Assembly (NCBI GenBank): GCA_004154925.1 | Contig: QJNS01000049.1 | Location: 248,001-312,000, forward strand | Length of the DNA: 64,000 nt | DNA from: Monosporascus cannonballus | Lineage: Eukaryota; Ascomycota; Sordariomycetes; Xylariales | Direction of reading: 5' to 3' | Shown: piece by piece, positions 24,751 through 34,786 of the stretch | Layout: each line of letters opens with the position of its first letter | Numbering within the stretch: position 1 is the stretch's first letter | Made by a program: the position numbers and the translations under genes | Notes under the pieces: model-generated | The model's input: the letters and a program-made list of their open reading frames with translations, nothing else | Databases searched by the model: none | What the model was told of the DNA's origin: nothing

Positions 24751-26042
24751 GGCGTATTCATTATCTAAGCTACGTTTAACATCTTACAAATGCGAAACCT
24801 ATATTATTACTGAATACTGCAAATGGCGCAAGATCATGGCAGGGGACCTTTGCCGAAAGTGGTCCACTACTGCGAACGAATCTCTCGTCATCCGAAGTCG
24901 GAAAGAGCGCAAACCGGCCAAGGCGAAACAAACGGAAACGAACGGCGCGGGTTATCTTATCAGATCCGAATCTCCACCCCATCTCGACAGATCTTCGACG
25001 GTATTTAACTGCGATGGTCCGTTGATCTCCCATCAATAATGCCCAATTATCCCTGAATAAACGCCCGTTTGAAAATTTTCCTTCGGCTAGTGCACATGCA
25101 ACATAATGTCATTACGTACCAGATAGTCGACAAATGGCTGCGACCCCATTGTGGTTTGTTCATCCTGGTCGTCCACCAAGTTACCTTGAAGGATGGCACA
25201 TGCATCAACCAATTGACACGGCTACTCACGTAACATGCCCACACCCTACCTAAGATCTCATCTGGTACTACTCCCTGACCGAATAAGTCTAGCCTATCAT
25301 ACATTTCCCTCAGACTCGACGAGCAGAGATGCGCACCGTGCCAGGAAGTTGGCAAGCTGGTGTAGAGCGGGCGGCCCTCTCCCCAGCTCCCTGGTCATTG
25401 GACTGGGCCGGAGATGTAACGCTTACTTATTCTCGATGCTTTATCATTAACGCGCTATATTTTTCGCATGGGCTGTTACGGCAAATTACGGCTTCCAAAT
25501 TTGGAAAGATGCTGTAATACAAGCCACACCCTTGCAGGAGCTTTCGGCCTGTCTCGCCAAGATGAGTTATCAGATCCTCTTTGAGTTATCAGATCCGGCA
25601 TCTTTGTGGAGCATCAGTAGTACTATGGTACAGTACCGGTCCCATTTTGCTATATCGCAGACTGGTTCCGATGCGGGCAAGACGGGCTAGTATGAATAGC
25701 CCCTAGAGACCCAGACCCTATCCATAGAGCTAGTTCCGTCATCGCTCGCACACATTTCTCCCACGCATGCGCTATCCAGATAGATACCTTCGTCGGAACG
25801 GGGCTATAACGTATGGATCAGTAGTCCTCATTTGTATTTTCCTGGGCATATGACTATCGCTTGGCCCGCCCGTCGGTTAGACGGTTAGCAGCATCTATAA
25901 GACGTTTCTCGCCCAGATTATCCTCCACCTATGCTGGTTAGCAAAATCATCTAGCTAATCAACTAGCCAAATATATGTAGAGTGCCTCGAATGCAATATC
26001 AGGACGAACGACGCCCTGGCAGCTCCTCTCGGTTAACCTAAC
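24751..26042. other. Transition region upstream of the NRPS, no gene supported
   Basis: Base composition is near that of the gene-bearing side, with no AT skew. Open frames up to about 100 codons occur on both strands, but none shows a recognisable motif, splice structure or sensible composition. The stretch presumably holds the promoter of the NRPS. No regulatory site can be named with confidence. Confidence 0.5.
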
Positions 26043-29000
26043 ATGGACACTAACAACACGGCCAACGCTGCCACCGACGCACGTCATACCGACGATGCCG
26101 GATCTAACAGCAACGCATCTATGCCACCAACGGAGTTCGAGGAGGAAAGCCTCTGGAGAGAGCAACTGGAACAGATATGGGACTGGAATACCCCTTTATC
26201 GCCGACGCTGAAGACATGTATGCACGAGTTAGTTGGCCGGCAGGCGAAGAAGGCTCCTGATCGAGTTGCTATACATTCTTGGGATGGAGACTTTACCTAT
26301 CGAGATGTTGACTCGATATCGGATCGGCTTGCGACGCATCTGGTGTCGCTGGGGGTTGGGATCGGCAGAAACGTGCCGCTCTGCTTCGAGAAGTCCAGAT
26401 GGACTGCTGTTGCCGTCCTGGCCGTTATGAAGGCCGGAGGGACGTTTGCGCTCATGGATCCCAGCCAACCGGAGGAACGACTGCGCACCATTGTACAACA
26501 AGCCGACGCCAAGATCGTCATAACTTCAAAACTGCAGGAAGACCTGGGTTCACGGATTGCGGAAGGCGCAACGAGGGTGACAGTTTCGGACGATCATGCT
26601 GCGAGCTACAATAGCAACATATCTGAGCTTCCGACTGTACCGTCCACTACGAATCTATATATCCAGTTTACGTCGGGAAGTACGGGCAGGCCCAAGGGCG
26701 TCCTCGTTACGCACGAAAACTACACCAGCGGCGCCGTGCCGCGTGCGGAGATCGTGGGATATCGTGCGCACTCTCGCGTTCTCGACTTCGCATCGTACGC
26801 GTTCGATGTCTCTATTGACTGTATGCTCTGCACGCTCTCCGTCGGAGGCTGCTTGTGCATTCCCTCCGACGCCGATCGGGTCAACTGCCTCAGTGCGGCC
26901 ATCCGAAACTTGAAAGTCAATATGGCACATATGACCCCGTCAGTGGCACGCGTTTTGGACGCAGATATCGTACCATCCCTCGAGGTACTCGGACTGGGAG
27001 GCGAGGCCATCTCTGCGGGCGACGCCGCCATGTGGAGTAAGCATACAAGAGTTATCAACGCGTACGGTCCTTCCGAGTGTACCGTCGGCTGCGCCGTCAA
27101 CGGCGACGTTGGCGCGGAGAGCACAAAGCCACATGTCAGCATCGGAAGGGGCGTGGGCGCGGCCTTGTGGATCGTCGACCCCGCGAACTATAACAGACTG
27201 GTACCTATCGGGGCGGTCGGAGAACTCCTCGTCGAGGGTCCCATAGTCGGTCCCGGATACCTAGGCGAGCCCGACAAGACAGCTGCGGCCTTCGTCAGCA
27301 ATCCGAAATGGCTTGTCGCCGGCACTCCAAGACATGAAGGTCGGAACGGGCGACTGTATAAGACGGGCGACCTCGTGAGGTACGACTCGGACGGGACGGT
27401 CGTCTTCGTCGGGCGCGGCGATCAGCAGGTAAAACTAAGGGGTCAGAGAATCGAATTAGCAGAGATCGAGTATCACCTGCGCGAAAGGCTGCCGCCCGGG
27501 ACCCGCGCCGTAGCCGAAGTCATCAAGCCGGAAGGGGCCTCGCGCGAATCGTCCCTAGTAGCCTTCATCGCGGAAAAGGCCGGCCTAGTTCCGGAATCTG
27601 CAGACTTACTCGGGCCGCCGTCTCCGGAGCTGCAAGATGCGCTGGGCTCTATGAGCAAATACCTGGCGGAACAGCTGCCGATATATATGGTACCGGCGGC
27701 ATATATCCCGTTACGGATAATGCCGCTCCTGGTTTCCGCGAAGACGGACCGCAAGCGCCTGCGCGAGCTTGGCTCCTCGCTAACCAGGAAAGATCTCGCG
27801 GGCTTCGCGGTAGCGGCCTCCGAGAGAAGAGAGCCGACGACGCCCGTGGAAAGAGTCCTGGCCGAACTCTGGAGGCAAGTGCTCGGCGCAGACATCGAAG
27901 TCGACGCGAACGACAACTTCGTCGTCTTAGGCGGCGACTCCATTCGCGCGATGAGGCTCGTCGCCGCCGCACGAAGTCGACAAATTGCGCTCTCCGTCAG
28001 CGACGTCTTGAGCTGCCCCATCCTTTCAGAGATGGCCCTCGTCGCGAAGCCGGATAAGGGCGAGGCGAGCATAGAGATTCCTCCCTTTTCCCTCATCGAT
28101 AGGCACTGGTCGGCAGACTCTGCCCGCGCCGACTGTGCTGCGCTCTGCGGGATCGATCCTTCTGTCGTCGAGGACGTCTATCCCTGTACACCGCTTCAGG
28201 AGGCTCTAGTGGCATTATCCGCCAAAGTCAGCGAAGCTTACGTTGCTCAACGGGTTGTGGAGCTGGCCGGCGAAACAGCAGCGCGAGACCTGCAAAACGC
28301 GTTCAGGATTGCGTCCCTTGATTGCCCAATTCTACGAACCCGGATAGTCCAGGTTCCCGGACGCGGATTAATGCAAGTAGTCGTGAAGGACGACTTTGAC
28401 TGCCGGTCCACGCCCGGAAAGGGTCTTAACGATTACCTAGCGGCCGACCGTAGCGAGCACGTCCAGCTTGGCAGGCCCCTAGTGCGTTATGGATTGGTTA
28501 AGAGTGGGGAAGCCGGTGGGAAGACACATTTCGTCCTGACGATGCACCATGCTCTTTACGACGGATGGTCCATGCCTTTGGTTGTCGAACGAGTAAACCG
28601 GGCGTACCAGGGACTCGCGACTCCACGCCCGGCCGAGTTCAAGCACTTCATCAAGTACCTCTGTGAGCTAGACCGCGCGGAGTCAGAGGGCTACTGGAGG
28701 GAACGCCTCTGTGGTGCCACCAGTGAACAGTTCCCCCCTCTTCCGTGGCCGGGCTACCAACAACAAGCGGATTCTCTACTCGAGCACTACGTTCATACTG
28801 GGAGGCCGGCGGCCGGATTCACAATCGCGGCGGCCATTCGGGGTGCTTGGGCTCTCTTGGTGTCGCTATATACCTCGTCGAACGACGTCGTGTTCGGCGA
28901 GACACTAACCGGTCGGAATGCGCCGATTACCGGCGTTGAACAGATCGAGGGGCCGATGATTGCGACGGTGCCCGTCCGCGTGATAGTAGACCCGGAGGCC

Positions 29001-31340
29001 ACAGTCACCGAATACCTGCATGAAATACACACTCAGGCGGTGCTGGGAATACCTCATGAGCATTTCGGTCTTCAACACATCCGGCGCCTGAGCTCAGATG
29101 CTCGCGAAGCCTGCGAATTACGAACCGGCCTGGTCTTGCACCCTAGCACCGACGACGGCGGGGAGCGTACAGGCGATAAGCAGCCCGCCGACGGTTTCGT
29201 CCCTGTGGGAGACGCAGAGGCCGCGCAGGAGGCGTTGAAGTTCAACACGTACGCCCTGATGCTCGTCTGTTCCCTGGATCCCGACGGCTTCCTGGTCATG
29301 GCTAGTTTCGACTCCAAGACGGTGATCAGTCACCAGATGGAGAGGATGCTATGCCAGCTCGGATCGCTCGTACAACAGTTCTGTCGACATCCACGTGTCC
29401 GATGCCGCGATCTCATTATCTTGGCGGAACAGGACGTTACGGAGCTGTCGCGTCTGAGTCAAGTTGGCGCGAAAGGGCTTGGGGGGTTTGGCTTGATTCC
29501 CGAGGACGCCCAGGTCGCAGGAGCGTGGCTTGTCGACCCCGCAAACGCAGAACGCCTAGTTCCTCTCGGCGGCGTAGGCGAACTCATTATCCAATGTGAA
29601 AGCGAGCTCAACATGGACGTGGTGGAGAACCCTAGATGGCCTGTCGGGCCCCGGGTTGGCCGGCTCTACAGAACAGGAAGGCTTGCGAGATACGACAGCA
29701 ATGGAAATCTCACATTTACCGAGCGGAGAACCCAGCTTGGCGTGTCTCAGTCCGGGCGGCAACAGAAACAGTTTTCTCTCTTCTCTTCGAAACAGAAAAG
29801 GCTACGACAAGCCTGGAGCCGCATAGTAGGGATCAGCGAAGATGAGATCGGTCTCAATGATAGTTTCTTCCAACTCGGAGGCGACTCTATCGGGGCCATG
29901 AAGCTCGTGTCGGAGCTTCGCGTTGAGGGGCTGGAGACGACTGTTGCTCAAATCTTCAAGCACAGAACGTTGTACGATATGGCGACAGTGATAAAAGAAA
30001 CGAGCACATCCGAAGCCGGGCCGGAAGTGGAGGAGGCCACGCCCTTCTCGTTGCTCGAAACTCCCGACGTGGAGAGCTTTATCAAGGATGAGGTCCAGCC
30101 TCTCCTCACTGATCAAGGTGTCCGAATCCAGGATCTCCTGCCTGCACGCCCACTGCAACAGGTCGCGGTCAGTGGAACGACGCAATTACCGCGGTTTTCT
30201 GCAAGGTACGAGTTGTTCCACCTAGAGGGTAGGACGAACACTGCCGAGCTTCTTAGGAGCTGCCGAGATCTTGTCGCGAGAAACGAGATTCTGCGAACCG
30301 TCTTCATCGAGGTCGCCGGCAGGTGTTTCGGGGTGGTCCTCGAGCACTTGCCGGTTCCCATCGAACAGTACGAGGTCGAAGGAGATCTTGACTCCTTCGC
30401 CCATAAGCTGTGCGATGTAGATGTCCAGACCAGAATGCCGCTTGGCTCTTCCTTCGTCAAATTCATGTTGGTGCGAGGCGAAGGAGACCGGGGTTGCCTG
30501 ATCTTACGAATATCTCATGCCCAGTACGACGAAATCTGTCTCGTGAAACTCGTGAGACAGCTCGCAGATCTGTATGACTACCGCACAACCGTGGATGCTC
30601 TCCCATTCTCATCGTTCGTCTATCATATCACGAGGAAGAGCATCCCGCAGAGTATCCCATACTGGAGAGAACTCTTGCGGGGGTCTTCTCTTACGGTATT
30701 ACGCCCAGATAGGCCGTTGTCCTCTAGACTGCCAGCGGATATCGCACGAACTGTCGACATTTCAGCCCGCCTGAAGGATATCACGATCGCGACTCTGCCT
30801 ACCGCGGCTTGGGCTCTCTGTCTCGCCCGCCGCCTCTCGTCGAGGGACGTCGTATTTGGCGAGGTGGTCAGCGGTCGCAACATCGATCTACCGAACGCTG
30901 ACGCCGTCATGGGACCGACGTGGCAGTACGTGCCAGTACGCATCAAGTTCGACGAAGGCTGGAAAGGGGTCGACCTTCTCGACTATGTGCAAAATCAACA
31001 CATCGCTAGTGCTCAGCACGAATGCATGGGGCTTCCTGAAATCGTACGAGAATGCACTGACTGGGCGGAAGATATCGACTGGTTCGATTCGGTGGTCCAT
31101 CAAGATGTGTATCATGTGGAGGAGCTCAAGTTCGGAGACGCCGCTTGCCGCCTGGAGACGGTGTACCCGCACTATGAGCCGTTGAGAGAGTGGAAAATAC
31201 AGGCATTCGTGAAAGACGACAGCCTCACCCTGGAGATCGTCACTTTTAACGACTGGATCGACGTGGCGAAGGAACTGTTGGATGATCTGGTAGACATCAT
31301 GACACAGCTGGTCAGACGACCGAGCGAACCGCTATTCTAG
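26043..31340 (+). CDS. Nonribosomal peptide synthetase, A-T-C-(degenerate A)-T-C, 1,765 aa
   Basis: One intronless frame encodes a fungal NRPS. The first adenylation domain (about 60-600) has FTSGSTGRPKG (209), NAYGPSECT (339), YKTGD (439), KLRGQRIELAEIE (464) and the catalytic Lys567. A carrier domain follows with LGGDSI (Ser633 for phosphopantetheine). The first condensation domain has an intact HHALYDGW (835-842). The second adenylation domain is only a remnant of about 80 residues (about 1,159-1,240): it keeps WLVDPANAERLVP and LYRTGRLARY but lacks the ATP-binding and substrate-binding parts. A second carrier has LGGDSI (Ser1282). The final condensation domain has SHAQYDEI (1,491-1,498), as in fungal terminal/cyclising C domains. 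This order is the one known for SidD/NPS6 siderophore synthetases. Product and substrate are unknown. By hand alignment the A1 pocket is D255, V256, D259, H296, G317, G319, A340, V348, G349, K567. The gene converges on the esterase with about 145 bp between stops. Confidence 0.93.
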   Translation: MDTNNTANAATDARHTDDAGSNSNASMPPTEFEEESLWREQLEQIWDWNTPLSPTLKTCMHELVGRQAKKAPDRVAIHSWDGDFTYRDVDSISDRLATHLVSLGVGIGRNVPLCFEKSRWTAVAVLAVMKAGGTFALMDPSQPEERLRTIVQQADAKIVITSKLQEDLGSRIAEGATRVTVSDDHAASYNSNISELPTVPSTTNLYIQFTSGSTGRPKGVLVTHENYTSGAVPRAEIVGYRAHSRVLDFASYAFDVSIDCMLCTLSVGGCLCIPSDADRVNCLSAAIRNLKVNMAHMTPSVARVLDADIVPSLEVLGLGGEAISAGDAAMWSKHTRVINAYGPSECTVGCAVNGDVGAESTKPHVSIGRGVGAALWIVDPANYNRLVPIGAVGELLVEGPIVGPGYLGEPDKTAAAFVSNPKWLVAGTPRHEGRNGRLYKTGDLVRYDSDGTVVFVGRGDQQVKLRGQRIELAEIEYHLRERLPPGTRAVAEVIKPEGASRESSLVAFIAEKAGLVPESADLLGPPSPELQDALGSMSKYLAEQLPIYMVPAAYIPLRIMPLLVSAKTDRKRLRELGSSLTRKDLAGFAVAASERREPTTPVERVLAELWRQVLGADIEVDANDNFVVLGGDSIRAMRLVAAARSRQIALSVSDVLSCPILSEMALVAKPDKGEASIEIPPFSLIDRHWSADSARADCAALCGIDPSVVEDVYPCTPLQEALVALSAKVSEAYVAQRVVELAGETAARDLQNAFRIASLDCPILRTRIVQVPGRGLMQVVVKDDFDCRSTPGKGLNDYLAADRSEHVQLGRPLVRYGLVKSGEAGGKTHFVLTMHHALYDGWSMPLVVERVNRAYQGLATPRPAEFKHFIKYLCELDRAESEGYWRERLCGATSEQFPPLPWPGYQQQADSLLEHYVHTGRPAAGFTIAAAIRGAWALLVSLYTSSNDVVFGETLTGRNAPITGVEQIEGPMIATVPVRVIVDPEATVTEYLHEIHTQAVLGIPHEHFGLQHIRRLSSDAREACELRTGLVLHPSTDDGGERTGDKQPADGFVPVGDAEAAQEALKFNTYALMLVCSLDPDGFLVMASFDSKTVISHQMERMLCQLGSLVQQFCRHPRVRCRDLIILAEQDVTELSRLSQVGAKGLGGFGLIPEDAQVAGAWLVDPANAERLVPLGGVGELIIQCESELNMDVVENPRWPVGPRVGRLYRTGRLARYDSNGNLTFTERRTQLGVSQSGRQQKQFSLFSSKQKRLRQAWSRIVGISEDEIGLNDSFFQLGGDSIGAMKLVSELRVEGLETTVAQIFKHRTLYDMATVIKETSTSEAGPEVEEATPFSLLETPDVESFIKDEVQPLLTDQGVRIQDLLPARPLQQVAVSGTTQLPRFSARYELFHLEGRTNTAELLRSCRDLVARNEILRTVFIEVAGRCFGVVLEHLPVPIEQYEVEGDLDSFAHKLCDVDVQTRMPLGSSFVKFMLVRGEGDRGCLILRISHAQYDEICLVKLVRQLADLYDYRTTVDALPFSSFVYHITRKSIPQSIPYWRELLRGSSLTVLRPDRPLSSRLPADIARTVDISARLKDITIATLPTAAWALCLARRLSSRDVVFGEVVSGRNIDLPNADAVMGPTWQYVPVRIKFDEGWKGVDLLDYVQNQHIASAQHECMGLPEIVRECTDWAEDIDWFDSVVHQDVYHVEELKFGDAACRLETVYPHYEPLREWKIQAFVKDDSLTLEIVTFNDWIDVAKELLDDLVDIMTQLVRRPSEPLF

Positions 31341-31484
31341 AATTTCCGTCGTTACGATACGTTTAACCCCTCGTCGTAATGAAGTCAATGCGGCAGACTT
31401 CGAATTCCATTGTACCTATATATAGCTCACATTTGAAGTTCTAACTACTTCCCACGCTACGTTCCGGTGCTCCCCGTAACATTT

Positions 31485-32468
31485 TTAGAGACCGAAAAAC
31501 TTCATGTCGTCATCGCCACGAATAGGCACCGAATGGCCGACCCCTTGCCCGTAGATTCCAACTAGGTGGTCACCGTACGTCGAGGTCGTGTATCCGCTCT
31601 GGGGTGTGTTCTCCCGTGTAGATTCAGGCACGTCGGGATTATGCCCGAAGACGCCTGCCCACTGCTTGATCGTCTCCTGGTAGTTGGGGGCGGCGAGGGT
31701 AGAGTCCGCGCTTCCGTGGTAAATCTGCATCCTGGGACGAGGACCGTCGTAGCCGGGGTACATGTCCCTGACGACCTGCGCCCAGTGTTGCGCGGTCGTG
31801 CGGGACTGCCCGTTAGCACAGGTGGAGTTCCACCCGTTAACAGCACCGGACGAGGACACAAAGCAACCGGCGGGCACGCCGGAGTACACGATGCCGGCGG
31901 CAAAGACATCGGGGTAAGTAGCAGCGAGGACGTTCTAGAGCCAAGATTAGTCGAGGTGGGACTACTGCATCATGCGAAGGGGCTTCTAGGGTAGACTTAC
32001 GGTCATCATTGCGCCGGACGACATACCGGTGACGAACACCTTGGCAGGATCGGCGTTGTACCGGCCGATGGTATAGTAGACCATGTTGGCGATTGAATTG
32101 CTGTTTCCAGTGCCATTGTGCGTAAGCGTCTGCCTCGAGGAGACGTCCCAGCAAGTCCCGCTGTAGGGAGATTCGGGGTAGATGACAATGAAACCCTTCT
32201 GGTCGGCCAGTCGCGCGTACGGGCTGCCGTTGAAATATGCCTGGGCGGTTCCGGTGCAGTAGTGAATCGCCACGATGATCGGCGGGTTCGCAGCGAGCCG
32301 TGTTGGGATGTAGATGAACATCTTGGCGTTCGACGGGTTCGCGCCGAAGTTTGTCACCTGTTGCAGCCGCCCCTGTCGAGGCTCGATCATGCGTTCGTTC
32401 TCCACCGCCGAGGCGACGATGGCCGTGAACGATGCCAGCGCGGCGACAAGCCTAGTGAGAAGCTTCAT
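31485..32468 (-). CDS. Secreted CE1 acetylxylan esterase (AxeA-like), 305 aa, one intron
   Basis: Exon 1 is 32,468-32,001 and exon 2 is 31,934-31,485. The 66-bp intron has GTAAGT, a CTAAT branch motif and CTCTAG. The protein opens with a hydrophobic signal peptide (MKLLTRLVAALASFTAIVASA). It has the CE1/PHB-depolymerase-like alpha/beta-hydrolase pattern, with nucleophile Ser150 in GMSSG and the closing histidine in GQGVGHSVP near the C-terminus. AxeA enzymes of Aspergillus are about 304 aa, so length agrees. It would remove acetyl groups from xylan outside the cell. No carbohydrate-binding module is attached. The ATG at 32,468 is chosen because the frame further upstream only offers TTG. A feruloyl-esterase activity is the main alternative. 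Confidence 0.88.
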
Positions 32469-33758
32469 TATGGATGTCAAGTGCCTTTCTCGTTCGAGGG
32501 ATCTTGTTCACCTGTCAATTCTAGGTGGTCCTGGCCCCTGAGCGTGGTACGAGGGGGCGCGGCGCTCTGGTATATATCCCGGCCCCTATCCAGGCCCATC
32601 GGCTCAGTTTCCTTCATCGTGCTTCCCTTGCCCCGAACGGAGGACATTAACATCCGTCATATCATATAGCACCCGTATCCGCTTGCGGTTTAGGTCTTCT
32701 AGGCCCTGCGTCGACTTAGCACAATGTCAGTAGCATTTATCCAGCCAACAAGCACGAGGAGAGTGGGAAACCTGCAAGGCTAGAGCGACACTATAATTAC
32801 CTAAGCGCGACCCTCCGCAGATACAGAAGAAGCGAACAAATCAGATGCATACCCGGTCCGAAAAGTGATCTTTCGGCATGTGCTCCTTGAGCGGAAACTC
32901 TTGGCTGAAAGACGTGGTATTACGCTTATTGCGGGTAAATGACGGCGTTCTAGGTACTAATAAACCACGTCTCGGAGACGACAGGAACAGAACAGCTGCC
33001 GTAGATTCTCTCCATGTTTGTTAGTTGCATCGTCGTGTGGGGTAGGCTGCAGCATCTGTGGTGTTCGAGGACAATTCCCCCTCAATAGGCACACCCAGGC
33101 AACCCAATGCGGTACGGAACGTAAGCTGCTTCTGTAAATGGCCGGTATTGGTAAATAGGGCAAGTCAGCCGCCAAATCCCATACCGGTTGACCAAACCCA
33201 ACCGAGACGGCGCCTGTAATTCGCTACAGCCTCCGGCCGCTTACCGGATGAAGTCAACACGAGCCCCCTCTTTAGTTGAGGGCGTATGCTATACGCGGGA
33301 GCCCGGACGTCGGTTGATCTATAGCGGTCAGGCATCTAGATCCTTCACGGACTGCACATATCTTGAGCGACAATGAAGATAGATCACTCGATAATGCGGA
33401 GTATTACGCCTAATCCCACTATGCCCTCGCCAGGCGTTGGTGTTATATTATAAGCGCCCATTCACTATACATACTCCCTAGTTGGTAACCCCCGCACTGT
33501 CAGGGGAGTTACTGCCGTTCTGGTGTAGCACTGACGACACACCATTGTCTCGCTGCAGACCTTGAAGACAGAATCTTAACCGTATTCTGGGTAACCAACG
33601 CTGTGGCATTCACAAAACGCGTCGATTATAAGAGTAGCTAGTTTGCGCTCAAGACATACTTCTCGCTGAAATAGGGCGAAATCAGCGAGAGACATGAAGA
33701 GTCCACGTGTGAATTAAACCAACACCGGTCCGCAGACAGCAGCCATTCCCCTTCCGTG
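32469..33758. other. Intergenic region, no gene supported
   Basis: This 1.3-kb stretch lies between the esterase start and the 3' end of the next minus-strand gene. Only short frames without recognisable motifs occur. It should contain the esterase promoter at its left end. Confidence 0.5.
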
Positions 33759-34786
33759 TTATATACGTCCCGAAGAAGACTTGAGTTCCCTGGCCTTCCT
33801 CGTGCGGTATGCGTCGCGGTAGGCGTATCTCTCGTACGTGCCGAAACCGTAGGCGGCAAGACCGATAGCCAGCCAGATAGATGTGATAACGAGGCCGATG
33901 GGGAAGATCAGAATATTGACGCCCGGGACGACGAATGCAACGGTGCCGTTCTCCATCTGGGCGGCCATGGAGTCTACCGCGAGTTGAGCGAGACCGAAAT
34001 CAGACATGACGACTTCTTTGGAGAAGATGCCATTGATGAAGGCGGCCTCGTTAACTGAGACGGTGGTGTTGACCGTCGTGCCGGAAGGGCTCCTCGCCGT
34101 CAACGTAACCTTTGGCATGACCAGAGCCTCGACTCCCCCCCTTGATCACAGTTAGGGAAGGTCATTCAGGAGCTCGGAAAAGGGGTTTGAATTTCTTACA
34201 TGGTCATCGGATCGGGCATCTGGGCGAGGTTTATCTGGCCCACGAGCATGTATGCCTGCAGCAACGTAGGGGTTACGTCCTGCCGTTTTGCGCGCGCACC
34301 ATCCGTGATGTTTGTGCCCTCCTGGTCGAGGGGCGAGACGGATGCTCCGCTGTACTGTACTCCGACCATGATGTCTTCTGGCGCTATTCCCGCGAAAGCG
34401 CCCGAGGGGGTGGACACTTGGTATAGCCGTAGATCCGCCATAAACCTCCCGGTGGTCGTGTCGAGGCTGGGTAGATTGTAGCAGATGGCCGTACCGGAAG
34501 GATTCGAAGCGACGTTGAGTCGCGAAAGCATTTCCTCACAGGCTGCGGACGTCTCGGAATCCCACTCAGCTAACATGGTCGAATTGGCATTTCCCGTCCC
34601 CGCATTTTGCCGTCGCTGCATCATATCGACGGCCGTATCTTCCAATCCACCCCCCAAGAATCCGTTCTCGGCGGGGAGTACCGCCTCGAGCCCTTCGACG
34701 CTTTGGGGTATCTGGGCAGATACTAGAGGCAGGACGGTCGCCGCGGCCCAGCATACGCTGGAGAGCTTCAATGCGAATGAACCCAT
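33759..34786 (-). CDS. Unknown secreted/membrane-anchored protein, 322 aa, one intron
   Basis: Exon 1 is 34,786-34,200 and exon 2 is 34,140-33,759. The 59-bp intron has GTAAGA, branch CTAACT and CAAG, and it restores one frame of 969 bases. Residues 1-24 are a signal peptide ending near LPLVSAQ. The middle part has four cysteines and NxT/NxS sites (NST, NIT) and contains dibasic sites (QRRQ, AKRQ) that a Kex2-type protease could cut. Near the C-terminus a long hydrophobic segment (about VNILIFPIGLVITSIW to AIGLAAYGF) is followed by a Tyr/Arg-rich tail. This indicates a type I membrane protein with a large outside domain. I do not recognise the family. Confidence 0.75.

Noticed and set aside
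27473..28096. Minus-strand frame of 207 codons inside the NRPS
   Set aside because: It is a shadow of the GC-rich NRPS coding strand, with Ser/Arg/Ala-biased composition and no domain.
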